Positions 37,227 through 47,400 of a stretch of DNA of 64,000 nt are shown in pieces. The DNA is from Dyadobacter sp. 676. GTDB lineage: Bacteria; Bacteroidota; Bacteroidia; Cytophagales; Spirosomataceae. The notes below the pieces were generated by a model. The model ran no database searches, was not told where the DNA came from, and saw nothing but the letters and a program-made list of their open reading frames with translations. The DNA lies in contig NZ_CP159289.1 of assembly GCF_040448675.1 (NCBI RefSeq), positions 6,679,001 to 6,743,000 of the forward strand, in the 5' to 3' direction. How positions within the stretch are numbered: the stretch's first letter is position 1; every line of letters starts with the position of its first letter. Position numbers and translations under genes: made by a program.

Positions 37227-38528
37227 ATGACATATCAGGAAACGATCGGGTATCTGTACGACAGGTTACCGGTTTTTCAGAATATCGGGGCCCGTGCTTT
37301 CAAGCCGGGCCTTCATACTACCAGGGAGCTGTGCAGGCTCCTGGGAAATCCGCAGGATAAATACCCAACCATTCATATCGCCGGCACTAACGGCAAAGGA
37401 AGCACTTCGCACATGTTGGCGGCAATTCTCCAGGAAGCCGGATACAGGGTCGGGCTGTACACGTCGCCTCATTTGAAGGATTTTCGCGAGCGGATCCGTG
37501 TAAACGGTATGTATGTGCCGGAAGAATTCATTGTTCAATTTGTCGATGATCAAAAATCTAACATCGAAAGATTGTCGCCATCGTTCTTTGAGGTGACTGT
37601 GGCGATGGCATTTGCCTATTTCGAGATAGCCGGTGTAGACGTTGCCGTGATCGAAGTAGGCATGGGTGGCCGGCTGGATTCGACAAACATTATAACGCCC
37701 GAACTATCGGTGATCACGAATATCAGCTTTGACCATATGCAGTTTCTGGGAGATACGCTCGCCAAAATTGCGGGCGAAAAAGCAGGTATTATCAAAAACG
37801 GCGTCCCGGTTGTCGTGAGTGAGGAGCAGGGCGCCGAGGTTGTCGAGGTTATCACCGCCGCTGCGGAAGCCGCAAATGCGCCGTTGACGTTTGCTGCGCG
37901 GACGTATGAGGCGTCGTATGTAGATATGCGTGAAGGAAAGATGCTTGTGGATATACTTAAACGCGGGTCCGGTGATGTTGTGGCGGAGCACATTGCGCTG
38001 GATCTGACGGGCTCATACCAGTTGAAGAATGTAGCCGGCGTGTGGGCTGCAAAAGAGGTGCTGGTGTCGAAAGCCTGGAATATCGGAGATGAAGCGGTGT
38101 TTCGCGCACTTGCATCCGCCAGCGCGATTACAGGTTTAAAAGGGCGCTGGCAGAAACTGGGCCAGGCACCCGACGTTTATTGTGATACGGCACATAATGC
38201 GGCCGGCCTAGCGATGACCCTGGCGCAATTCGAATCCGTTTGCAAAGGAAGAAAGCGATTTGTAATCGGATTTGTCGGCGATAAGGACATTTCGGCAATG
38301 TTGAGGCTATTTCCGCAGGACGCAGAATATTATTTCTGCGAACCATCGAATATGAGGGCTTTAAAGGCCGTGGAATTGCAGGCAAGGGCGCTTGAACACG
38401 GTTTGAAGGGGAAATCCTTTCGAAATGTGAACGAAGCGCTTAAAGAGGCCGTAAGGGATTCGGCACCGACCGACGCAATCTACGTGGGCGGTAGTACCTT
38501 TGTGGTCGCAGACATTGATAGTTTATAG
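37227..38528 (+). CDS. folC: Bifunctional folylpolyglutamate synthase / dihydrofolate synthase
   Basis: The 433-residue protein has the Mur-ligase-type fold of FolC: the P-loop HIAGTNGKGSTSHMLAAIL, SPHLKDFRERIRVNG, EVGMGGRLDSTNII, SFDHMQFLGDTLAKIAGEKAGIIK and the C-terminal domain with CDTAHNAAGL. It adds glutamate to dihydropteroate and to reduced folates. Length and motifs are complete. It lies between the TonB-like gene and trmB, which follows 14 bases later. Confidence 0.95.
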   Translation: MTYQETIGYLYDRLPVFQNIGARAFKPGLHTTRELCRLLGNPQDKYPTIHIAGTNGKGSTSHMLAAILQEAGYRVGLYTSPHLKDFRERIRVNGMYVPEEFIVQFVDDQKSNIERLSPSFFEVTVAMAFAYFEIAGVDVAVIEVGMGGRLDSTNIITPELSVITNISFDHMQFLGDTLAKIAGEKAGIIKNGVPVVVSEEQGAEVVEVITAAAEAANAPLTFAARTYEASYVDMREGKMLVDILKRGSGDVVAEHIALDLTGSYQLKNVAGVWAAKEVLVSKAWNIGDEAVFRALASASAITGLKGRWQKLGQAPDVYCDTAHNAAGLAMTLAQFESVCKGRKRFVIGFVGDKDISAMLRLFPQDAEYYFCEPSNMRALKAVELQARALEHGLKGKSFRNVNEALKEAVRDSAPTDAIYVGGSTFVVADIDSL

Positions 38529-38542
38529 AGCATAGAAGTATA

Positions 38543-39202
38543 ATGGCAAGAAGAAAGTTACAGCACTACAGGTTCAGTGAGCAGGCAGAAAACGTAGTCC
38601 AGGCGGGAAAACCGCTTTATTCGGAGATCAAAGGCAATTGGAACAAGCTTTATTTCAATAATGAAAGTCCGATCGTAGTAGAGCTGGCGTGCGGAAAGGG
38701 CGAGTATACCATCGGGCTCGGCAGGAAATTTCCGGACAAGAATTTCATCGGTGTCGACATTAAAGGGGACCGGATTGCCCGGGGCAGTGCATTGGCTACC
38801 GGGTATAATCTATCGAATGTGGCATTTCTGCGGGCGGGCATCCAGTATTCGGACGATTTTTTCGCGGAAAATGAGTTGAGTGAAATCTGGCTTGTCCACC
38901 CGGATCCGCAAATCCGCGAACGCTACGAAAAATATCGGCTGACCAACCCCACATTTCTCGCCAAATATGCGACGTTTTTGAAGCCCGGCGGAATGTTTTT
39001 TCTGAAAACCGACAATACATTCTTCTACGAATACAGTCTGCAGACTTTGGATGAGGCTCCGCACTTCAAAATATTGGAGCATACCGATAACCTCTATGAG
39101 TCGCATTTGCTGGATGAGCACCACGGCGTCCGCACACATTACGAAGGGATTTTTACCGCGAAAGGCTATACGATCAAATATATTAAAGCTCAGGTGGTTT
39201 AA
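38543..39202 (+). CDS. trmB: tRNA (guanine-N7-)-methyltransferase
   Basis: The 219-residue protein has the TrmB Rossmann core: VELACGKGEYTIGLGRKFPD with the SAM loop, FIGVDIKGDRIARG, and EIWLVHPDPQIRERYEKYRL. In most TrmB proteins the catalytic segment reads FPDPWPKxRHxKRR; here it reads HPDPQIRERYEKYR, the usual Bacteroidota variant. It forms m7G46 in tRNA. A two-way hairpin separates it from the convergent gapA. Confidence 0.9.
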   Translation: MARRKLQHYRFSEQAENVVQAGKPLYSEIKGNWNKLYFNNESPIVVELACGKGEYTIGLGRKFPDKNFIGVDIKGDRIARGSALATGYNLSNVAFLRAGIQYSDDFFAENELSEIWLVHPDPQIRERYEKYRLTNPTFLAKYATFLKPGGMFFLKTDNTFFYEYSLQTLDEAPHFKILEHTDNLYESHLLDEHHGVRTHYEGIFTAKGYTIKYIKAQVV

Positions 39203-39206
39203 ATGA

Positions 39207-39245
39207 AAAAGCCCCATTCCAGCCAAATGCCGGGATGGGACTTTT
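39207..39245. terminator. Two-way terminator between trmB and gapA
   Basis: Arms 39207-39220 and 39232-39245 pair over 14 bases with one mismatch and one wobble. There is an A run at one end and a T run at the other, so it can terminate transcription from both sides. Confidence 0.8.
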
Positions 39246-39263
39246 ATGTCTCTATATCTGAGA

Positions 39264-40277
39264 TCACTTCTTGATCAGACCCGCGAAGTAGTAAACGGTT
39301 CTAACGAGCTGAGACACGTAAGACATTTCGTTGTCGTACCATGCAACGGTTCTAACAAGCTGAACATCACCGACTTTCTGAACGCGCGTCTGCGTTGCGT
39401 CGAACAGTGAGCCGTAGCTGATACCGATGATATCGCTGCTCACGATCTCGTCTTCAGTGTAGCCGTAGCTTTCATTAGCAGCAGCTTTCATAGCGGCGTT
39501 AATTTCTTCCACGGTAGTTTCGCGACCCAGAATAGCCGTCAATTCAGTCAATGAACCGGTAAGAGTCGGAACGCGTTGAGCGGAACCGTCGAGTTTACCT
39601 TTCAATGAAGGCAATACGAGGCCGATAGCTTTTGCAGCGCCGGTGCTGTTGGGAACGATGTTCTGAGCAGCGGCTCTTGCTCTTCTCAAATCGCCTTTCG
39701 GATGCGGGGCATCCTGAGTATTCTGGTCGTTCGTGTAAGCGTGGATGGTCGTCATAAGGCCATTTACGATGCCGAATTTCTCTTCCAGCACTTGCGCCAT
39801 CGGTGCAAGGCAGTTGGTTGTACAAGAAGCACCGCTTATAATGGTTTCGGAACCATCGAGAATGTTATGGTTTACGTTGAAGACGATTGTTTTCAGATCT
39901 CCCGTAGCAGGAGCGGAGATTACCACTTTTTTAGCTCCTGCCTTAATGTGGGCACTTGCTGATTCTGCGCTTGTGAAGAAACCTGTACATTCGAGAACTA
40001 CGTCCACATCATGTTGCGCCCAGGGAATTTGGGAAGGATCACGCTGCGCGTAAATAACGACGTTTTCGCCGTTGACAACGATTGAATTGTCGGTTGGTTT
40101 GACATCGGCGTCAAAACGTCCCTGTGCAGTATCGTATTTGAGGAGGTGTGCTAATACTTTTGGACTGGTCAAATCATTGATGGCTACGATATCGATGCCC
40201 TCCATGTTATAGATTTGACGGTAAACAAGGCGGCCGATGCGGCCGAATCCATTGATTGCGACTTTTACTTTTGACAT
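39264..40277 (-). CDS. gapA: Glyceraldehyde-3-phosphate dehydrogenase, type I
   Basis: The 337-residue protein begins [20 protein letters not shown] (NAD-binding). The catalytic cysteine is C152 in [13 protein letters not shown], followed by [14 protein letters not shown] and the closing segment [18 protein letters not shown]. It interconverts glyceraldehyde 3-phosphate and 1,3-bisphosphoglycerate in glycolysis and gluconeogenesis. The gene is divergent from dapD. Confidence 0.97.
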   Translation of the reverse strand: MSKVKVAINGFGRIGRLVYRQIYNMEGIDIVAINDLTSPKVLAHLLKYDTAQGRFDADVKPTDNSIVVNGENVVIYAQRDPSQIPWAQHDVDVVLECTGFFTSAESASAHIKAGAKKVVISAPATGDLKTIVFNVNHNILDGSETIISGASCTTNCLAPMAQVLEEKFGIVNGLMTTIHAYTNDQNTQDAPHPKGDLRRARAAAQNIVPNSTGAAKAIGLVLPSLKGKLDGSAQRVPTLTGSLTELTAILGRETTVEEINAAMKAAANESYGYTEDEIVSSDIIGISYGSLFDATQTRVQKVGDVQLVRTVAWYDNEMSYVSQLVRTVYYFAGLIKK

Positions 40278-40642
40278 ATCGAGGTAGATTGGTTATTTCA
40301 GCCGCAATATTAATAAAAATGTATGCGGATGAAAAGTGTTAAAAGAAATATAAGAGAGAAAGCAGCTAGCTACGCGATAAACTATTCATGTTAGTAAAGT
40401 ACTAAATTTCAGGAATGCTCGAGTTTCAATTTTGCTAATTACAATAGCTAGCAGATTTCATCTTATTTAACCTTGCCTTGATTACATAGTAATAACTTAT
40501 TATATTGCGGCCTGGTTCCGTGACTCATTCTACTTGTGCGAATGTTTGAGGTCCATAATTTGCTTAAAGTTTATTTTTAAGTAAATTGTAAAACACTGTA
40601 AAACAACTAGTTAAATTAATTACATTAATTATATACTTTAAT
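40278..40642. other. Divergent promoter region between gapA and dapD
   Basis: This 365-base AT-rich stretch has no gene. It must contain the promoters of gapA (leftward) and dapD (rightward). GCTAGC occurs twice (near 40365 and 40448). Ahead of dapD a TTTG near 40559 is followed 19 bases later by TAAATTG, a weak match to the -33/-7 pattern. I found no clear riboswitch or tRNA. Confidence 0.5.
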
Positions 40643-41458
40643 ATGAATTTTGCCGAGCAAATTGAAAATTACTGGTCAAACCGCGAGCTGTTAAAAGAAG
40701 AATCCGCAAAGAATTTTATCCGCGACATTATAGAAGAAGTCGACAAAGGCCGGCTCCGTGTAGCTGAACCTGATGCTAACGGCGGATGGGTCGTTAACGA
40801 AGCGCTAAAAAAAGCGATTATCCTTTACTTCCCAATCCAGCAAATGCAGGTTAGCGAGGTTGGCATTTTCGAGTACCACGATAAAATGAAACTAAAATCC
40901 GGCTACGAGCAGCTAGGCGTTCGGGTGGTGCCGCCCGCTGTGGCCAGATATGGTGCGTATATTTCCAAAGGAGTAGTGCTGATGCCTTCTTATGTAAACA
41001 TCGGTGCTTATATAGACGAAGGAACGATGGTCGATACCTGGGCTACCGTCGGAAGTTGTGCACAGATCGGCAAGAATGTTCACCTGAGCGGGGGTGTTGG
41101 AATAGGAGGGGTGCTCGAACCGGTTCAGGCCGCTCCCGTAATTATCGAAGATGGGGCATTCGTCGGTTCACGCTGCATTGTCGTAGAAGGCGCGCGGGTA
41201 GGCAAAAGAGCTGTTCTCGGTGCAGGTGTTACCATTACAGGCAGCTCGAAAATCATCGACGTAACCGGCAGCGAACCTGTTGAATATAAAGGATATGTAC
41301 CCGAAGACTCAGTGGTAATCCCCGGTACATTACCGAAAGAGTTCGCCGCAGGCACGTATCATGTCCCTTGCGCGCTGATTATCGGTAAGCGCAAACCAAG
41401 TACAGACCTTAAAACCTCGCTAAACGATGCCTTGCGCGACAATAGCGTAGCCGTATAA
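40643..41458 (+). CDS. dapD: Tetrahydrodipicolinate N-succinyltransferase
   Basis: The 271-residue protein has an N-terminal helical domain (about 1-95) followed by a left-handed beta-helix built from hexapeptide repeats (ARYGAYISKGVVLMPSYVNI, EGTMVDTWATVGSCAQIGKN, HLSGGVGIGGVLEP, EDGAFVGSRCIVVEGARVGK). The C-terminal part has GYVPEDSVVIPGTLPKEF. This is the DapD signature. It transfers a succinyl group in the lysine and diaminopimelate pathway. A strong terminator follows. Confidence 0.95.
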   Translation: MNFAEQIENYWSNRELLKEESAKNFIRDIIEEVDKGRLRVAEPDANGGWVVNEALKKAIILYFPIQQMQVSEVGIFEYHDKMKLKSGYEQLGVRVVPPAVARYGAYISKGVVLMPSYVNIGAYIDEGTMVDTWATVGSCAQIGKNVHLSGGVGIGGVLEPVQAAPVIIEDGAFVGSRCIVVEGARVGKRAVLGAGVTITGSSKIIDVTGSEPVEYKGYVPEDSVVIPGTLPKEFAAGTYHVPCALIIGKRKPSTDLKTSLNDALRDNSVAV

Positions 41459-41492
41459 TCCAGCAAAAAAACATATAGATAGTACATTCTCC

Positions 41493-41525
41493 GTGCGGCG
41501 TGTTTTTTCATGCCGCACTTTTTTT
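41493..41525 (+). terminator. Terminator of dapD
   Basis: GTGCGGC at 41493-41499 pairs with GCCGCAC at 41512-41518, and seven T follow. It lies about 35 bases after the dapD stop. Confidence 0.88.
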
Positions 41526-41693
41526 GCCACATTTACATAGTATACAAAAGTAAACTCCCGAACATCGACGTATAATTCTGTAAAATCCTAGTAGTTTATT
41601 TAAGTAAATCATCGCGCATTTTATTCTAATGAACGTTATTAAATTGCATGACACACTTTAATGATTTACATTTGTACTATTATTGATTACAAT

Positions 41694-42071
41694 ATGGATT
41701 TGACTGAAAAGATTAAACAGATACTGATTGATAAAAATATCAGTCCCTCTCTATTCGCAGACGAAATCGGAATACAACGGTCAAGTATGTCTCATGTACT
41801 GGCGGGCAGGAACAAGCCAAGCCTGGATATGGTGCAGAAGATCGCAAAACGCTTTCCAGATTTGGGAGTCAGCTGGATTCTCGATGACGAGCCACTACCT
41901 GCGACGGCCAGCGAACCCGTCTTAGATTCGCGTAGAAGACCCGTTTCCGCGCCACAGTCCGCACAGGCAAATGTCGTGAAAGAGAAACCACCCGTTCCGC
42001 CAGAAAAAAAGATCGAAAAAGTGCTTATTTTTTACTCTGACGGCACTTTTCAGGAGTTCAAACGGGGGTGA
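41694..42071 (+). CDS. XRE-family helix-turn-helix regulator
   Basis: The 125-residue protein from ATG 41694 begins MDLTEKIKQILIDKNISPSL and has a classical helix-turn-helix (FADEIGIQRSSMSHVLAGRN, then KPSLDMVQKIAKRFPDL). A Pro/Ala-rich linker and a short C-terminal segment (KVLIFYSDGTFQEF) follow. It is probably a small DNA-binding regulator. The open frame reaches upstream to 41661, but the shorter start keeps the family N-terminus. Its targets are unknown. It lies between the dapD terminator and the convergent surface-protein gene. Confidence 0.85.
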   Translation: MDLTEKIKQILIDKNISPSLFADEIGIQRSSMSHVLAGRNKPSLDMVQKIAKRFPDLGVSWILDDEPLPATASEPVLDSRRRPVSAPQSAQANVVKEKPPVPPEKKIEKVLIFYSDGTFQEFKRG

Positions 42072-42105
42072 CAAATCGGCTGTCACAAATTCAAAAATCG
42101 AAGAT

Positions 42106-44016
42106 TTACTTCAAAAGCAGCACTGTACCCTGGATTTCCTGCGCGGTTGTCTCAATCACGTAGGGGTAGCTGCCGGGTGGGACAGGGGTATTTTTATAGG
42201 TTCCATCCCACGGCTTTTCGTAACCTTTGGAATAATAGATGAGCTCGCCCCACCGGTTATAGATCCGCATTTGTACAATTTGGTCGTTGACGTTAAAAAT
42301 TTCAAACGTATCATTAAGACCGTCACTATTCGGCGTGAAGGACGAGGGAACATACATACGCTTTATCATATACACCAGTACGCTGTCTTCCGCCACACAC
42401 CCATTCTCCGACGTCACACGCAGGCGATACAACTGCTCGGCCTGAACGGGTGAAATGGTGGCCACGCTTTCGTCGGGAGCGGAAAGCAAACCTTCGGGCG
42501 GCGACCAGGCGTAAGTGTATGACGCAACATCCGGCGATAGGTGCGGGGTAACCGAGTCGCTGCTGCCTTCCGGAATTCCTTTCCTTTCAGGCAATGTCAC
42601 CGAGAACTGATCAACGCCAATTTCAATGGTGTCCTTCCCGGCACATCCCGGCGTTGCATCATCGATTTCGAGGACATACGTCCCCGGCTCTTTTATAGTA
42701 AGATCCGGGCTTTTCGCTTCCAACAAAATGCCGCCGTGTCGCCACGTTAATTTTTGCTCCGCCGCAACTACGCCACCATTGGCAAGCAAGACAACCGAAT
42801 CGGCCGGGCATAGCATCCGCTTGTCTGCCGTGATCTCCGCCGGAACAGGATCGGCAAAAGCTACCTTTACAATGGCCGAAGTCGTATCGCGAGAGCATTT
42901 TTTAGTATAACTCTTGATCACCGAGTAGTTTCCTGAATCCTTTACCGTGATGCTCGCTCCCGTAGCGCCCGGAATGTTCAGACCATTCAGTTGCCATTGA
43001 TACGACCAGTCCGCAGCACTTTCGGTAGACAACTCGACTGGCGACTCGGGGCAGAAACTGACTTCCGAAACGACCTGACCGTTCTGTTTGATAACGGGCG
43101 GCTCCGGCTGGTCGTCATTGCAGTCGATCACCAGTAACTGAAAATCCCGGCGTACCATTCCAATGCGCTTTCCGTTTCTGAACTCCTCGCATTGAACCGT
43201 AAAAACATACAAACCCAATGCATTGGCGGTTACCGTGAGCTTCCCCGAGGCGTCGACACGCAATGGACTGCTCCCGGGAATCACATTGGAGAGGTTTACG
43301 CCTTTCGACCACGTTACCAGTGGATAGGAGCTTTTGGAAGTACCGTCGCCAGTGGACTGCGTAGGGCTCGTGTTACCGCGCATAGGCGTAACGAGCGAAT
43401 AACGGAGCTCATCACCATCGGCATCGCTGGCACTCATGTTCATGGAAAATGGACGGTTACTGCAAATGTACTGCCCGTTGGGCGCAACGAATTCGGGGGA
43501 GGAGTTGGGAAGGGAAAGGGGAGGGAATTCCAGGTAAAATACCATTCCGTTATCACCGGGTTCCTCTATATTATTGATGTCGTCGTTGCGGCAACAGCGC
43601 TCCCAGACCATGAAATACCCGTCCGGATCATTGTATTTGGCCGGATCGAGATAGATGGTTCCCTTGTAATAACCAATGGATGTGTTAAGTGACCGGCTGC
43701 TGGCACATGCCCTGTTTTGATAGGTGATCTGCTCCGTCCTGAGGTAATCTACCTCGACCTGCGCTTTATAGCTCCTGTTGCTTTTCTGATAAATGTACAA
43801 AGTGGCGCTCAGGTCGCGATTGCCGGGAACATTGGGTTTGGGGATAACAAGATTGTTTTGATCCCAGAACTGGATCAGTGTGATCTCGAACTGCCCGGTC
43901 AAGCCGGTCGGCTTCATCTGTAACTCACCGCCCACTATGTGATTGGCATAAGCTAACGGCGTAAGCCAGCTTAACAGCAGGAAAACAAATAATCGGAACC
44001 GTATATCTTTCAACAT
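42106..44016 (-). CDS. Secreted surface protein with Ig-like domains and type-B type IX sorting domain
   Basis: The 636-residue protein has a signal peptide (RLFVFLLLSWLTPLAYA), then NHIVGGEL, MVWERCCRN and FYLEFPPL, the same N-terminal motifs as the protein at 2570-4777. The middle has Ig/PKD-like segments (SYQWQLNGLNIPGATGA, YTYAWSPPEGLLSAPDES). The C-terminus is a type B sorting domain: YVPSSFTPNSDGLNDTFE, IYNRWGELIYYSKGY and a final GTVLLLK. It should be exported by the type IX system. It is divergent from the first susC of the sugar locus and may belong to it or simply adjoin it. Confidence 0.9.
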   Translation of the reverse strand: MLKDIRFRLFVFLLLSWLTPLAYANHIVGGELQMKPTGLTGQFEITLIQFWDQNNLVIPKPNVPGNRDLSATLYIYQKSNRSYKAQVEVDYLRTEQITYQNRACASSRSLNTSIGYYKGTIYLDPAKYNDPDGYFMVWERCCRNDDINNIEEPGDNGMVFYLEFPPLSLPNSSPEFVAPNGQYICSNRPFSMNMSASDADGDELRYSLVTPMRGNTSPTQSTGDGTSKSSYPLVTWSKGVNLSNVIPGSSPLRVDASGKLTVTANALGLYVFTVQCEEFRNGKRIGMVRRDFQLLVIDCNDDQPEPPVIKQNGQVVSEVSFCPESPVELSTESAADWSYQWQLNGLNIPGATGASITVKDSGNYSVIKSYTKKCSRDTTSAIVKVAFADPVPAEITADKRMLCPADSVVLLANGGVVAAEQKLTWRHGGILLEAKSPDLTIKEPGTYVLEIDDATPGCAGKDTIEIGVDQFSVTLPERKGIPEGSSDSVTPHLSPDVASYTYAWSPPEGLLSAPDESVATISPVQAEQLYRLRVTSENGCVAEDSVLVYMIKRMYVPSSFTPNSDGLNDTFEIFNVNDQIVQMRIYNRWGELIYYSKGYEKPWDGTYKNTPVPPGSYPYVIETTAQEIQGTVLLLK

Positions 44017-44155
44017 CGTGAGTGATTTGGTTAACGCCGACGCTCTAAAATAGTCAATTAACAGTATATCATCCGATTAACAGGAGATTAATTTTTTGAC
44101 CGGGAAGCGGCCACTGCGCCAATTGTGTCCTGCCTACAATTTTTCGGTATTACCG

Positions 44156-44196
44156 GACAGCACAGGATAGTAGGGAATGCAAATACAGATACATTG
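44156..44196 (+). promoter_or_regulatory. Shared two-part motif, copy A (upstream of the first susC)
   Basis: GACAGCACAGGATAGT at 44156-44171 is followed by TACATTG at 44190-44196. The distance between the two parts equals that of the three other copies (49344, 53631 and 58881). The susC start codon lies about 220 bases downstream. This is the least conserved copy, with a one-base-shorter second part. Confidence 0.6.
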
Positions 44197-44226
44197 TGAG
44201 AAATAATACAATTCGAATCATTAATT

Positions 44227-44257
44227 GTATATATCGAACATTGTTGACGATATATAC
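44227..44257. repeat. Perfect 10-bp inverted repeat in the susC leader
   Basis: GTATATATCG at 44227-44236 and CGATATATAC at 44248-44257 are exact complements around an 11-base spacer. It lies downstream of motif copy A, so it would fall in the 5' leader of the susC transcript or act as an operator. Confidence 0.55.
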
Positions 44258-44419
44258 TTCACCGCCACCATGTTGTCTTCCGGCAGTATGTTTGAATTTA
44301 TTATTTCCTTTCGGGCCGCTCCGGCCGCTATGTTCCACCTAAAACGATACCCGATGAAGAAAACCAAAGCATGACACTCATTTTACAGATCAAACATTAA
44401 CTATTCCAATCCTAAACGT

Positions 44420-47400
44420 ATGAATCAACCTCGACAATTAAAATTCGACACTGGCCTGCGTTCGCTTAGCAAACTAATACTTGGCCAGATGTTACTGGGA
44501 GTGGTGCTCACGGGTTTCCATGAAGCCGGTGCGGCCGTCGCCCCGCTGAAAGACCCGGTCACTGTGACTGCCGACCGCACGCTCGGCGGAAAAGTAACTG
44601 ACGAAAATGGCGCCGGTCTCCCCGGCGTAAGCGTAATCGTGAAAGGTTCCAGCACCGGTACTGTCAGCGATGCAGAAGGCCACTACTCGATCAATGTGCC
44701 TGAAACGGGTAACCCGATTTTAGTTTTCTCGTTCGTCGGGTACGTACCAAAAGAGATAACAGTGGGAAATCAGACGTCCCTGGACGTTCAGTTAGCCGTG
44801 GATAACAAAGCATTGGAAGAAGTAGTCGTGGTGGGCTATGGTACCCAACGCAAGCGTGACATTACATCTGCTGTTTCCAATATCAATATGGAGGATATCG
44901 GCGAAGTGCCCAAGTCTAACGTCACCCGGATGATCCAAGGCCAGGCGCCGGGTGTGATCATCAAACAAAAAAGCGGTACCCCCGGCCAACAATTCGAAGT
45001 AAAAGTGCGGGGCATCAGCTCGCTCGGGGCTGGCAGCGACCCATTGTATGTAATCGACGGATTCCCGGTCGGTATTTCGGTCGGACAAAACCTGAACCCG
45101 AACGATATCGAGACCATCACGGTACTGAAAGACGCCGCCTCGACGGCTATTTACGGTGCCCGGGGTTCCAATGGTGTGGTTTTGATCACCACAAAGTCCG
45201 CAAAGGAGGGCAAGACAAGCCTCAACGTTTCGGTCGACTACGGTATCCAGAACGTACCGGATAGTAGAAAAACCAAGGTGTTGAACGGTCAGGACTTCGC
45301 CCAGTTCAAGAAAGAGGTTTTCATCGGGCGCTTCGTGCTGGCCAACAAGCGGCAACCTACTAACGAGGAAATCCCCATTGACTTCCGCAACCCCGAAAAC
45401 ACGAAGTATTCTACCAACTGGTTTGACCTCATTCTGAATAACAATGCGCCGTACACCGACGTGAACGTTTCATTGTCATCCGGCAAAGGCCCCATCAAAT
45501 CAATGGTTTCCATCGGCTATTACAAAGAAGAAGGCGCATTGAAATACACCGATTACGACCGCGCCTCCGTACGCACGAACCTTGCCGGCGATATCAATAA
45601 GTTCATTTCGATGGGTGTGAATATCGCGGGAAGCTACTCGCGTTCGAGCCTTGCCGCTACGGACGGTCGGAGTGCGCTTGTCGGACTTTCGCTGATCAGC
45701 GACCCGCGTTACCCGGCCTATGATGAAAAGGGCGAGTTGATCCCGTATTATAATGGTGTCGGCGATATCTTCGGTTTTCCAAATCCGCTGTATCTGCTGA
45801 AAGCCATCGATCGCAACCGGAACATTGCCGACGTGCTTGCCAATGGTTATATCGATTTCAATATCGCCAAAGGTCTGAAATTCAGAACGTCGGTCAATGC
45901 GAAGATCAATTACAACAAATACAAGGAATATGTTCCTTCTACGATTGGCCTGGCTATCGCAACCGGCACGAACGGCGCGCCTCCGCGCATTGCGACCGAG
46001 CGAGACGATATGGAAGAATTACGCAATTATACGGCCGACCAGTTACTGACCTACAATGTGAATTTTGGCGAAAACCATCATTTGGACGCAATGCTGGGTT
46101 ATACCGCGCAGCAGGAGATTGTAAGGGGCCTGTACGGCTCGGGTAACACTTTTCCCGACGACCTTGCGCCGTTTCTGGGGAATGCGACTATCCGTTCGTC
46201 GAACTCCATGGAGCGTAAATGGACGATGCTTGCTTACCTGGCCCGTTTGAATTACTCATTCAAAGACCGTTACCTGTTTTCGGCGTCTTTCCGCCGCGAG
46301 GGCAGCTCCCGTTTCAGCGAAGGGCACCAGTTCGGCAACTTTCCCGCCGTATCGGTGGGATGGAGACTTTCGGAAGAACCCTTTATCCCGAAAGCGGCAT
46401 GGCTTACGGACCTTAAACTGCGCGGCAGCTGGGGTATGACCGGTAATAACACTTACCAGGTAAGCGCCAACAACAACTTCGGTACCGGGCAAAACGCAGG
46501 CGACGACGGCAACTATGCCAGTCTGGCGTTCCTCGGGCTCAACAACTATGTTTTCAACAACACTTTGGCTTCCGGCAAGACGGTAACCCGTTTTGCAAAC
46601 TCCGAGCTTACCTGGGAAAAATCCAACCAGCTGAACATCGGTCTCGACCTTGCCACATTCAACAACCGTCTTGTATTCACGGTCGAATATTACAAGAAGA
46701 TCACCGACGACATGTTGCTCGGGTACAATATCCCCGCTGTATCCGGTTTTACATCAACCCTGAAAAATCTGGGGAAAGTCCAGAACCAGGGCGTAGAAAT
46801 TGCGGGTAGCTACCGTATGAAGATCGGTCAGGTGAATTTCCGGACCAATGCGAACATTACTTTTAACCGGAACAAGATCCTCGCGATCCGCGGGCAGAAC
46901 GATTTCATTTTACAGGGAAGCCAGTATGGCGGGTATAATATCCAGCAAGTGGGCCGGCCGATCGGTATGATATTCGGTTATAAAAAACTGGGTATCTTCA
47001 ATACGCAGGCTGAAATCGATGCTTCTCCTGTGCAGGAAGGCGCCGTGCCGGGAGCGATGAAATTTGCCGATTTACATGGCGCACCTGACGGTGGTCCAGA
47101 CGGCATCGTTTCTTATGATACCAAAGACATGACCGAAATCGGCAACCCGAACCCGAAATTCAACTGGGGGTGGACCATCGGTGCGGATTACAAACGCTTC
47201 GATGTGAGTGTTTTGCTCATGGGTGCACACAAGTTCGACATTTACCGGAATATCGAGGCTTCCACTATGAATATGGACGGTGTTTTCAATGTGCTCGAAA
47301 AAGCAAAAGACCGCTGGCGCTCACCTGAAAACCCTGGTCCCAACCCGAACGACAAGCACTCGCAAGGTGGAACGGACTATTTCAAATGGTCACGCGAGAG

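Larger units (their letters stand above)
44017..44419. other. Divergent upstream region between the surface-protein gene and the first susC
   Basis: This 403-base region holds copy A of the shared regulatory motif (44156-44196) and a 10-bp perfect inverted repeat (44227-44257). TATGTTTG near 44287 fits the -7 form TAnnTTTG, but no TTTG lies at the proper -33 distance. A six-codon ORF (MKKTKA) near 44354 could be a leader peptide but is not supported by anything else. Confidence 0.55.
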
